A stretch of 64,000 nt of DNA, from NCBI RefSeq assembly GCF_000010665.1, contig NC_012796.1, positions 2,633,501 to 2,697,500 on the forward strand, written 5' to 3'. The notes beneath the pieces are model-generated. The model was not told the DNA's origin and searched no databases. It saw nothing but the letters and a program-made list of their open reading frames with translations. Positions within the stretch are counted from its first letter, which is position 1; every line of letters starts with the position of its first letter. This document shows, one piece after another, positions 10,135 to 20,575 of this stretch. The translations under genes and the position numbers were made by a program. The stretch is from Solidesulfovibrio magneticus RS-1. GTDB lineage: Bacteria; Desulfobacterota; Desulfovibrionia; Desulfovibrionales; Desulfovibrionaceae.

Positions 10135-10773
10135 CAGAATAAATAATTACACAGTCATGCATCAGCTAAAAATATAGATCGTTTTGGTATAAATTATTGA
10201 CAATAAGAGTCTCCCAGAGTAGGCAACAGCCGCGTGCTTGCGATGGGTCCATGCCCTTGCTGCGATCAAGCGAGTCTATTCCATCAACAAAGCAGCCGGG
10301 GTATCGTCGTTAGCCAGCGCACGGTGGAACTCTACAATTGTTTCGAAAAGGATGAAGATACAAGAACCGTTATTGTTGTGCTCCGACCGAATACGGCACA
10401 GTTATGAAATATTCCGCCATCAGAAGCCGTAGTCTCGAAATATATAACAACAAATAACGCCTAGCGATATTACATACAATTCTGCTACGTTGCCGCCAAG
10501 TCCTTGACACACTTTTGCATTGCGTCTATTTTTCAAAAAAAGCATATTTGGATTTATAAAAAAGGACATTCTACATTAACTTATCTAAAAAAAGTTCATA
10601 CTGCATGTAAATACAACAACAATATTATCACAATATCGCCATTGCTAAATTATTCTCATTTTTCAATTTTTTAACAACCAATTGAAAAACAGTGAAATAG
10701 CCGCGCGCTACCGTCCTGTTATCCCTATGTATTTCGAGAGAGACGACTTTTCAGATATCGCAATGGAGGCGAG
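10135..10773. other. AT-rich intergenic region before the S24-regulator cluster
   Basis: About 640 bases with no convincing gene. Base composition shifts sharply from the GC-rich hypF to long A/T runs, especially 10490-10700. A 64-codon open frame at 10238-10432 has no Shine-Dalgarno sequence and no protein-like character. A sigma-70-like promoter is visible at 10504-10532. The composition suggests acquired DNA. Confidence 0.6.
10504..10532 (+). promoter_or_regulatory. putative sigma-70 promoter for the first S24 regulator
   Basis: TTGACA at 10504-10509 and TATTTT at 10527-10532, with a 17-base spacer, in an A/T-rich setting. It would give a leader of roughly 230 bases before the ATG at 10774, which leaves ample space for operators. 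It is a prediction from consensus only. Confidence 0.4.
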
Positions 10774-11478
10774 ATGGATAACGGAAAAACACTTCAGGAC
10801 ATGATCAATCGCTTTGACGAGGCGTTTGACCGCATCAAGAAAGCGACAGGAATGCGTACCCAGGTGGAGATCGCCAAGATGCTGGACATCAGACAGTCCA
10901 GCATTTCCGATGCCAAAAGACGCCAATCCATACCGGATAGTTGGCTGATAAAGCTGTATCAGATCTACAACCTCAACCCCAACTGGATCCTTGATGGCGA
11001 GATGCCCCAGTTTCTCGGCGAGCAACGTGGAGGAGCCTTCCCGGTTAAAGAACCCGTCGAAGCCTATGGACGCAAGCCCAAACATCATCAAATGCCGGTG
11101 TATTCCATGACGCCGGACAATGTGGACCAGCCAGGCCTTTGGCAGGAACGTCCAGTGGAGTTCCTGAGCGTCCCGGATCAATTGCATCGCCCGGGTCTGC
11201 TTGTGGTCCGCATGGACGAGAGCGATATGGAACCCGTCATCCAGCGCGGCGCGTATGTCGGCATCGACAGGGACCGTAAGGCCGTGCGCTCCGGCATGCT
11301 CTACGCACTGGACATGCCCGTCGAGGGCCTCATCATCAAGAAAGTGCTTCACGACGCCGAAAACGCCCGTCTTGTGCTGCGCTCCGAAAACACCAAATTC
11401 ACCGACCAGTTGTTGCCGGCCGAAAACGCCGCGGATCGCGTTGTTGGCCGAGTCGTCTGGGTGATGCAGGCGGTTTAG
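10774..11478 (+). CDS. CI-type phage repressor-like protein with S24-fold domain (degenerate serine site)
   Basis: 234 residues. The N-terminal part (about 10-75) is the CI-repressor type HTH, with the recognition segment RQSSISDAKRR followed by IPDSWL and NPNWIL. The C-terminal part (about 138-232) is the LexA/CI S24 peptidase fold. Where self-cleaving members have serine immediately before the conserved Met-Glu-Pro, this protein has D151 (order D-E-S-D-M-E-P), while the general-base lysine K189 remains. Autocleavage is therefore doubtful. GGAGG lies seven bases before the ATG. It is the first of three tandem paralogues in an AT-rich island. Confidence 0.85.
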   Translation: MDNGKTLQDMINRFDEAFDRIKKATGMRTQVEIAKMLDIRQSSISDAKRRQSIPDSWLIKLYQIYNLNPNWILDGEMPQFLGEQRGGAFPVKEPVEAYGRKPKHHQMPVYSMTPDNVDQPGLWQERPVEFLSVPDQLHRPGLLVVRMDESDMEPVIQRGAYVGIDRDRKAVRSGMLYALDMPVEGLIIKKVLHDAENARLVLRSENTKFTDQLLPAENAADRVVGRVVWVMQAV

Positions 11479-11885
11479 CCCACGGCTTTTGCGAACGCGC
11501 CGCGCGGGCAGCGCCCTGCTGAAACGCGACTTGCCCCACGTAATTGACACGCATTCTACACGACAAAACGCGAGCCTGGCCTTCATGACTCAAAGGCATG
11601 CTGTTGCCGGGAACAGGCTCGCCTCTTTGTCGTTTTCACAGGCGATCTTGCAACCGATGTTGCAGACAGGTCAAACAATATTATCAATACTTTCTGCCAC
11701 CTGCCGAGAGGTACCTCCTCCTTCAGCGCGTGGCGCCTTTTTAGCGTCTTGCCACTGGCAACGCACCACAATGTCTTTTGCTACGGGCATTGACGGCTGC
11801 CTTGATGACATGTAAATTTTATCGGTAACTTATGTACTACTTTTTATTATAGATTAATTTTTACGACAACCCTTTAGGAGGTTGC
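11479..11885. other. intergenic region with a large inverted repeat
   Basis: About 400 bases between the first and second regulators. It holds the interrupted inverted repeat described separately (11561-11632), a TTGACA hexamer at 11544-11549, and an A/T-rich segment near 11810-11875 that should contain the promoter of the second regulator. A 108-codon frame at 11489-11815 and the opposing frame at 11583-11771 lack ribosome sites and look spurious. Confidence 0.55.
11561..11636 (+). repeat. interrupted inverted repeat / structured RNA candidate
   Basis: Arm one is CGACAAA (11561-11567) plus CGAGCCTG (11571-11578). Arm two is CAGGCTCG (11614-11621) plus TTTGTCG (11626-11632), giving 15 paired bases with a small internal loop. 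A short inner stem (GCCTT 11579-11583 with AAGGC 11593-11597) lies in the loop, and TTTT follows at 11633-11636. It could terminate the upstream gene, be an operator, or be a small structured RNA. Confidence 0.55.
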
Positions 11886-12557
11886 GTGAAGCCGGACAAT
11901 TTCGAGGATGCCTACGCCAGGATTCAGGCCGCCACCAGGGCCAAAACCCAGACGGAGATCGCCGCCATTTTGGGCATCAAGCAGTCCAGCATCTCCGACG
12001 CAAAAAAAAAGAACACCATTCCGGACGGCTGGCTGGTCACCCTCTATAGGATGTTTTTTCTCGAACCGGACTGGATACTGTACGGACAGCTCCCGGCCGT
12101 GCGCCGGGAAAGCGGCGCAGCCGCCGATTGCGTCCGGGAAACCGCCGTGGCTTATGTCGCGCCTCCAAGCCGCGTCACGGTCTACGCCATGAGCCCCACC
12201 GACCCCCAGACCCAGGCCTGGATTCGCGAGCCACTGGAGACCCTTCCCCTGTTTGAAGCCTTGCGCCGGCCAAATCTGCTTGTCGTGCGCATGGACAACG
12301 CCAGCATGGAGCCAACCGTTCGCCGCGGCGCTTATGTTGGCATCGATTGCGACGATGGGCGGTTGCGCAGCGGCGACATCTACGCCCTGGACATCCCGGG
12401 CGAAGGGCTGGTCATCAAACGCATTCACCGCGATCTGGAAAACCAGCGTCTTGAGCTTGGCGCGGACAATCCGCTCCACAAGTCCATCACCCTTCCCTTG
12501 GAAAATCCCGGCCTGACATCCATCGGCAAAGCGGCCTGGGTCATTCAGGAACTCTAG
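11886..12557 (+). CDS. CI-type phage repressor-like protein with intact S24 serine-lysine pair
   Basis: 223 residues and clearly paralogous to the gene before it. The N-terminal HTH (about 5-65) has IKQSSISDAKKK and PDWIL, and the C-terminal S24 domain spans about 128-222. Here the peptidase site is canonical: S140 directly precedes Met-Glu-Pro (N-A-S-M-E-P) and K178 lies in GLVIKR. LexA/CI-like self-cleavage or at least dimerisation is plausible. The start is GTG at 11886 with AGGAGG seven bases upstream. A hairpin with a T tract follows at 12581-12608, so it is probably transcribed alone. Confidence 0.87.
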   Translation: MKPDNFEDAYARIQAATRAKTQTEIAAILGIKQSSISDAKKKNTIPDGWLVTLYRMFFLEPDWILYGQLPAVRRESGAAADCVRETAVAYVAPPSRVTVYAMSPTDPQTQAWIREPLETLPLFEALRRPNLLVVRMDNASMEPTVRRGAYVGIDCDDGRLRSGDIYALDIPGEGLVIKRIHRDLENQRLELGADNPLHKSITLPLENPGLTSIGKAAWVIQEL

Positions 12558-12580
12558 CCTCCTCCCGCCCGATACCTTGG

Positions 12581-12608
12581 GTGCGCTCCCAGGCCGGGCG
12601 CACTTTTT
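12581..12608 (+). terminator. intrinsic terminator after the second S24 regulator
   Basis: GTGCGC (12581-12586) pairs with GCGCAC (12598-12603) across an 11-base loop and is followed by five T residues. It lies 24 bases after the stop codon. Confidence 0.7.
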
Positions 12609-12714
12609 GGTGACCAAGTTAAATCATTTGCCAATATATTAATTTACAAACAGGTATAGATATTGTATTCCTAAATGGTTCGTACCGGCAGGAACCACGC
12701 AGGAAAATATACCA

Positions 12715-13152
12715 ATGCCCAAGCCGTTGCCCCAAAATCGTCTCTCGTCCCAGCCCTTTTCCCGCGAAGTCGCGGTCCACGCCATGAACAGCCTGGACCC
12801 CAAAACCGGGACCTGGACGCCAACCATCATGGAAACCATAGAAATCGCCGAGAGTCTCACCCGGCCGCACTTGCTTGTCGTGCGCATGGAAGACTCCGGC
12901 ATGGAGCCTGTCATCCGGCGAAAGGCCTATGTCGGCCTGGACTGTGACGACGTGACGGCGCGAAGCGGCGAGATCTACGCCCTGTCCATTCCCGGGGAAG
13001 GTTTGGTCATCAAACAGGTGGAACGGGACAGTGCCGGGCAGCGCCTGCGGCTTGTGTCCGCGTCGCCACGCCATGCCGCACGGTCTCTGGCCCAGGGCGG
13101 CCACGCCTACGTAGTCGTAGGCCGGGTCATCTGGGTCATCCAGGACCTGTGA
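12715..13152 (+). CDS. S24-fold protein lacking the HTH domain
   Basis: A 145-residue paralogue of the two preceding regulators that contains only the C-terminal S24-type domain (about 48-145) behind a short Pro/Ser-rich leader. There is no HTH upstream in any frame; an A/T-rich promoter-like stretch precedes the ATG and AGGA lies about 12 bases before it, so this looks like a gene of its own, not a 5' deletion artefact. The serine is displaced by one position (S61-G62-M63-E64-P65) while K100 remains, so peptidase activity is unlikely. It could dimerise with its paralogues and modulate them. Convergent with the rhomboid gene, 19 bases away. Confidence 0.75.
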   Translation: MPKPLPQNRLSSQPFSREVAVHAMNSLDPKTGTWTPTIMETIEIAESLTRPHLLVVRMEDSGMEPVIRRKAYVGLDCDDVTARSGEIYALSIPGEGLVIKQVERDSAGQRLRLVSASPRHAARSLAQGGHAYVVVGRVIWVIQDL

Positions 13153-13171
13153 CGACCACCAGCCCGCTCGG

Positions 13172-13894
13172 CTACTCCCGGTCGTAGCGCCGGGCCGAAG
13201 GATCGAAGCAAAACTGGCAGCCCGGCGGCAAAAGCTGCCGCACCAGTGCCAGTCCGGCGGCAAAGCCGCCCACATGGGCCCAGAAGGCCACCGCCGCCGC
13301 CTGCCCTTCCACGGCCGTGCCGGCCAGCCCCGAAAAGAGCTGCACGAGAAACCACACGCCCAGAAACACCACCGCCGGCAGGTCCACGATCCAGGGTATG
13401 ACGATGATGGGAATGAGCGTCGTCACCCGGGCCTTGGGAAACAGCCGAAAATACCCGCCCATGACCCCGGCGATGGCCCCGGACGCGCCAATGACCGGCA
13501 CGGGCGCGCTCCAGTTGAAGAGCACGTGCACCGCCGCCGCCGCCACGCCGCATAGGATATAGAAGAGCAGAAATCGCAGCGATCCCAGCGCTTCTTCCAC
13601 GTTGTCGGCAAATATCCACAGCACCCACATGTTGAGCAGATAATGCAGCCACCCCCCGTGCAGGAACATGTAGGTGAGAAACGACAGCCAGCCGCCCTCG
13701 GGATAGCCCACGTGGGCGGCGTAGCTCGGGTGGGTGAAGCGGGCCGGGACCACGCCGTGGATGTGCACGAACTCAAACAGCACCCGATCAGCCAGGAGTT
13801 GCTGATAGAGAAACACCGCCGTGCACAGGCCAATGAGCGTCCAGGTGACCAGGGGCGGCTTGGTGCTCGGCACGTTGTCGCGAAGGGGAATCAC
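13172..13894 (-). CDS. rhomboid-family intramembrane serine protease
   Basis: A 240-residue multi-pass membrane protein with the full rhomboid signature: HGGWLHYLLN (H80...H84...N88) at the end of TM2, GASGAIAG with nucleophile S139, and the catalytic histidine H207 in WAHVGG. Six or so hydrophobic helices are visible. It cleaves membrane-spanning substrates, which are unknown here. I chose the GTG at 13894: it overlaps the stop of the upstream gene (GTGA), and the conserved MIPLRDNVP start follows at once. An upstream extension to 14089 would lie inside that gene. The C-terminus ends in a short Cys/Pro-containing tail. Confidence 0.93.
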   Translation of the reverse strand: MIPLRDNVPSTKPPLVTWTLIGLCTAVFLYQQLLADRVLFEFVHIHGVVPARFTHPSYAAHVGYPEGGWLSFLTYMFLHGGWLHYLLNMWVLWIFADNVEEALGSLRFLLFYILCGVAAAAVHVLFNWSAPVPVIGASGAIAGVMGGYFRLFPKARVTTLIPIIVIPWIVDLPAVVFLGVWFLVQLFSGLAGTAVEGQAAAVAFWAHVGGFAAGLALVRQLLPPGCQFCFDPSARRYDRE

Positions 13895-15555
13895 GGCGCG
13901 TCCTCGCCCTCCGGCCGGGACGGCGCGTAGCCGGCGGCCACAAGGGCGGCCAGCCGGTTCCGGGCGTCCTGACGACGCAAAGCGGTCAATCCGGCCAGAA
14001 GCCGCCCGGCGGCCCCGGCCAAGTCCTCGGGCTTGCCGGCATTGTCCACCACGAACCGGCACTTGGTCAGTTTGCGGTCCTGCGGCCACTGCCAGCCGTC
14101 CATGCGGGCCACAAGCTCCTCGGACCAGCCCCGCTTCTCGGTCAGCCGGGCCAGACGCACGGCCGGGTCGCAGCGCACGCCCACGACCAGATCCACGACC
14201 TCGCCCGGCAGCCAGCCGGCTTCAAAAAGCAACGGCACCTCGGCAAATACAACCCGAGAGGCGGCATGAACGGCTAAAAAGCCCACCAGCTCGCCCTTGA
14301 CCAGGGGATGCACCAAATCGCACACTTCGCGCCGGAAACGGTCGCTGCCTTCCATGCGCGACAGCAGCCAGGCCTTGTCCACGCCCCCATCAGCGGCCAG
14401 GGCCTCGGGGCCGAAACGCCGGGCCAACATGTCCGCGCCGTGGCCCCCGGGGGCGTACAAGGCGGCCACGGCCGCGTCGGCGGAAAAAGTCGGATGGCCG
14501 GCCTCGGCGAAGTGGGCCAGCAGCGACGATTTGCCGCAGCCCGGCATCCCGACCAGTCCCACCCGCTGGCAGCGCCGGCCGAGCATGAGCAGCAACCGCC
14601 AGAAATCGGCCGGCGGCGGCTGGCAAAAGGACAATTCCTCGCCCGTGCCCGGATGGCTGAAGGCCAGCTTCCAGGCGTGGAGCATCTGGCGTTTGGCCAG
14701 CCGGGCCATGGCCCCGCCGCGCCGGGTCCAGTCCGAGTGCTGGCGCGCGCCGTACACCGCGTCGCCGACAATGGGATGGCCCATGGCGGCCATATGGACG
14801 CGGATCTGATGGGTGCGGCCGGTGGCGATGGCCACTTCAAGCAGGCTGGCCGTACCGTCGGGCGCGGTCCAGGCCAGTTTCCAGGAACTCTTGGCCTCGC
14901 GCCCGCCCTTGGCCACCACGGCCATTTTGGTGGGATGCTTGGGATCGCGGCCGACGGGCAATTCGATGACCCCGTCGGACCGCTCCGGGCGGCCATGGAC
15001 CAGGGCCAGATAGGTCTTGGCCACGCGCCGCTCGGCGAAATCAGCGGCCAGGGCCAACCGGGCCGATTCGGTCTGGGCAACCAGCAGCAGGCCGGAGGTG
15101 TCCTTGTCCAGGCGGTGGACAATGCCCGGCCGGTCGCCGGCCATGGCCCGCATGTCCGGGAAATGGTGCAGCAGCCGGTTGACCAGGGTGCCGTCCGGCT
15201 GGCTCGAAGCCGGATGGATGGTCAGGCCGGCCGGTTTGTTGAGCACCAGGACGTCCCCGTCCAGATAGAGCAGTTTGAGTTCGCCGTCCTCGGCCTTGGC
15301 TTCGCTTGGCGTCTCGGGGAGGCGCAGGGTCAGCGCCTCGCCGCCCCGCAGCTTGAGACCCGGTTTGCGACAGATTTCCCCATCGACAAGGGCCAGCCCT
15401 GCCTCGATGGCGGCCCGGACCTTGGCCCGGGAAATGTCTTCGCTCGCCAGCCGGGCGCTCCAGAAAGCGTCCAAACGGGTTCCGGCGGCATCCACGACGG
15501 CCGTATAGGCCCCTTCCTCGGTCAGTTCGATCAGTATGGCTTCGTTTTCGGTCAT
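13891..15555 (-). CDS. fused RluA-family 23S pseudouridine synthase and dephospho-CoA kinase
   Basis: Two enzymes in one 554-residue chain. Residues 1-320 are an RluA/RluD-type pseudouridine synthase: an S4-like RNA-binding part (about 25-80), NKPAGLTIHP, and HRLDKDTSG with catalytic D150, then TGRTHQIRVH. Residues about 330-540 are a dephospho-CoA kinase (CoaE): P-loop GMPGCGKS at 336-343, the VCDLVHP segment and VPLLFEAGW. The last step of CoA synthesis is thus joined to rRNA modification. The frame is uninterrupted across the junction. The ATG at 15555 was preferred over an extension to 15792 that overlaps the divergent gene. coaE is probably not duplicated elsewhere, but that cannot be checked here. 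Confidence 0.9.
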   Translation of the reverse strand: MTENEAILIELTEEGAYTAVVDAAGTRLDAFWSARLASEDISRAKVRAAIEAGLALVDGEICRKPGLKLRGGEALTLRLPETPSEAKAEDGELKLLYLDGDVLVLNKPAGLTIHPASSQPDGTLVNRLLHHFPDMRAMAGDRPGIVHRLDKDTSGLLLVAQTESARLALAADFAERRVAKTYLALVHGRPERSDGVIELPVGRDPKHPTKMAVVAKGGREAKSSWKLAWTAPDGTASLLEVAIATGRTHQIRVHMAAMGHPIVGDAVYGARQHSDWTRRGGAMARLAKRQMLHAWKLAFSHPGTGEELSFCQPPPADFWRLLLMLGRRCQRVGLVGMPGCGKSSLLAHFAEAGHPTFSADAAVAALYAPGGHGADMLARRFGPEALAADGGVDKAWLLSRMEGSDRFRREVCDLVHPLVKGELVGFLAVHAASRVVFAEVPLLFEAGWLPGEVVDLVVGVRCDPAVRLARLTEKRGWSEELVARMDGWQWPQDRKLTKCRFVVDNAGKPEDLAGAAGRLLAGLTALRRQDARNRLAALVAAGYAPSRPEGEDAP

Positions 15556-15679
15556 GGTTCCCTGATACAGGCGGTCCGGCGAAAAGTCGAACAGGACCAG
15601 GGCAGGGATCCGCCAAGGATTTGCAGCCGGGATCGGCCTGGGGTAGCCTGCCGGGAAACAACCTCGGCAAGGAGCGTTC

Positions 15680-16702
15680 ATGCAAGCGGTGATTTTCGAA
15701 AACGGCGCGGCGCGGCTGACGGAGCGTCCCCGACCCGAACCAGGTCCGGACGAGGCGCTTGTCCGGGTGCGGCTGGCCGGGGTGTGCAACACCGACCTGG
15801 AGCTCTTGCGCGGCTACATGGGCTTTGCCGGCGTGCCCGGACATGAGTTCGTGGGCGAGGTGGCGGCCGCGCCGGGCCGGCCGGAACTGGTCGGCCGGCG
15901 GGTCGTGGCCGACATCAACCTCGGCTGCGGCGTCTGTCCCCGCTGCCGCAGCGGCGATCCCCGCCACTGCCCGGACCGTACGACCCTCGGCATCGCCGGC
16001 AAGGACGGCGCCTTCGCCGAATACCTGACCGTGCCGACCCGGGCCATCCATGTCGTGCCCGACACAGTCGGCGACCTGGAGGCCGTTTTCGCCGAACCCC
16101 TGGCCGCCGCCCTGGAACCCGGCCAGCAGCTGCATCTGACGGCCCGGACCAAGGCGCTGGTCCTTGGCGACGGCAAGCTCGGCATCCTCACCGCTTGCGC
16201 CCTACGCCATCTCGTGCCCGGCCTCGTCCTTGGCGGCAAACACGCCGCCAAGCTCGCCATCGCCGCCGCCCAGGGCGTGACCACGCGCCAGGGCGACACG
16301 GCCGAGGCGCTGGTCCAAGGATTATTGCAGGAATACGGCCGCTTCGACGTGGTCATCGAGGCCACCGGCCGGCCCCAGGGCTTGGAAACCGCCCTGGACC
16401 TCACCCGGCCCGAAGGGACCGTCGTGCTCAAGACCACCACCTTCGCGCCCACAAGCCTCAACATGGCCCGGGTAGTGGTGGACGAAATCAGTCTGGTCGG
16501 CTCGCGCTGCGGCGACACGGCCCTGGCCCTGGCCTATCTCCGCGACGGGTTGGTGGACGTGACGCCCCTGGCCGAAGCCAGCTACCCCCTGGCCGCGTTC
16601 CAGGCCGCCCTGGACCACGCGAGTCGGCCTGGGGCCATGAAGGTGATCGTGGACATGGACATGGACATGGAGAAGAGTGCCTCCGGCGGCCAAAGGGGCT
16701 GA
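15680..16702 (+). CDS. zinc-dependent MDR alcohol dehydrogenase-like protein
   Basis: 340 residues of medium-chain dehydrogenase type. The catalytic zinc site is suggested by CNTDLELLRG and GHEFVGEV; the structural zinc lobe has four cysteines in CGVCPRCRSGDPRHC (about 89-103). The nucleotide-binding fold begins near residue 155 (VLGDGKLGIL). The substrate is not predictable; sorbitol/threonine-dehydrogenase-like or biosynthetic oxidoreductases are options. The C-terminus is odd: a triplicated Met-Asp stretch from a repeated hexamer (16650-16673), then codons and a stop that lie inside a REP-like repeat beginning at 16679. Confidence 0.85.
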   Translation: MQAVIFENGAARLTERPRPEPGPDEALVRVRLAGVCNTDLELLRGYMGFAGVPGHEFVGEVAAAPGRPELVGRRVVADINLGCGVCPRCRSGDPRHCPDRTTLGIAGKDGAFAEYLTVPTRAIHVVPDTVGDLEAVFAEPLAAALEPGQQLHLTARTKALVLGDGKLGILTACALRHLVPGLVLGGKHAAKLAIAAAQGVTTRQGDTAEALVQGLLQEYGRFDVVIEATGRPQGLETALDLTRPEGTVVLKTTTFAPTSLNMARVVVDEISLVGSRCGDTALALAYLRDGLVDVTPLAEASYPLAAFQAALDHASRPGAMKVIVDMDMDMEKSASGGQRG

Positions 16703-16720
16703 GCCCCTTTGGAAACCCCA
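16679..16720 (+). repeat. REP-like palindromic element, copy 1
   Basis: A GCCTCCGGCGGCC core (16679-16691) is followed by a palindrome of AAAGGGGC...GCCCCTTT and then GGAAACCCC. The same architecture recurs on the opposite strand at 25703-25744. It overlaps the end of the dehydrogenase gene, encodes its last residues and supplies its TGA. Confidence 0.65.
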
Positions 16721-16746
16721 CCTGGGGAACGAAAGAGGGCCGGGGG

Positions 16747-19522
<2,776 letters not shown>

Positions 19523-19526
<4 letters not shown>

Positions 19527-20572
19527 AGGATGGCCCGCAGCCCGTCCAGGCCGTCGCTGCGGCCGACCAGAATCATGGTGTCCCCGGACTCCAGCACGGC
19601 TTGGGGCTGGGGATTGAAGATCATCTCGCCGCCGGCCTTTTTGATGGCCACGATGATGAGGTTGAAGCGCTGGCGGATCTGGGAGTCGATGAGATTTTTA
19701 CCCACAACGTCGGAATGGTCGGTGACTTGCAGCTCTTCCATTTGCAGGCCGGCGGGACCGGTGCGGCCGGTGAGTTCCAGGAAGTTGACCACGGTCGGGC
19801 GCAGCACGGACTGGGCCATGCGCACGCCGCCGTAGAGGTGGGGCACCAGCACCTGATCGGCCCCGGCCCGTTGCAGGCGCTGGGTATGGCCCTGGGCGTC
19901 GGCGCGGGCCACGATGCGGATAGCCGGGTTGAGCTGGCGGGCGGTCAGCGTCACGTACACGTTGGCCGCTTCCTGGGTCAGGGCGGCCACCAGGGTCTTG
20001 GCCCGCTCCAGGCCGGCGGCCAGCAGCACCTCGTCGGCGGTGGCGTCGCCGGCTACATAGGGCACGCCGTGTTCGTCGAGGAGCCGGATGACCTCGGGAT
20101 TGCTCTCCACGATGACCACGGGCACGTCCTCGGCCAGGATTTCCCGGGCCACGATGGAGCCGATGCGGCCGTAGCCGCAGATGATTACGTGATCCTTGTA
20201 GCCGTCGATGACCTTTTGCATGCGCCGTCTCCCGAGATACTGTTGCAAGCGGCCTTCCACCAACACCTGGGTGAAGGAGCCGACCAGATAGGCGAACGCG
20301 CCCACGCCGGAGACGATAAGCACCATGGTCAGGATGCGCCCGTTTCGCGACAGGGGATAGACTTCCTGGAAGCCCACCGTGGAAAGGGTGATGACCACCT
20401 GATAGAGGCTGTCGAAAAAGCTCCAGTCCTCCACCCGCATGTAGCCGACGAGGCCAAAGACGAAGACCAGGGCCAGGGCCAGGAAGCCGCCGATGAGCGG
20501 TCCCCAGTGCCCCAGGCGGTTGTTCAGGCGGGCAACGCGGCTTCGCAGCCGCATGGTCTTGCGGACGGTCAC
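19523..20572 (-). CDS. potassium channel with TrkA-N/TrkA-C (RCK) domains
   Basis: 349 residues. TM1 lies at about 25-45, the pore loop carries the filter TVGFQE (65-70), and TM2 lies at about 78-100. An RCK domain follows with the Rossmann motif ICGYGRIGS (131-139) and a TrkA-C domain near 265-345. This is the MthK/Kch-like two-helix channel layout; ligand binding to the RCK domains gates potassium flow. The TVGFxE filter replaces the usual TVGYGD, a variant known in bacterial homologues. The start is GTG at 20572, three bases after the uvrB stop. Cotranscribed with uvrB upstream and DUF3431 downstream. Confidence 0.9.
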
Positions 20573-20575
20573 AAG

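Noticed and set aside
10238-10432. 64-codon frame in the AT-rich island
   Set aside because: No ribosome site and no protein-like periodicity; it spans the composition change.
11489-11815. 108-codon frame between regulators 1 and 2
   Set aside because: It crosses the large inverted repeat, lacks a ribosome site and is opposed by an equally weak frame.
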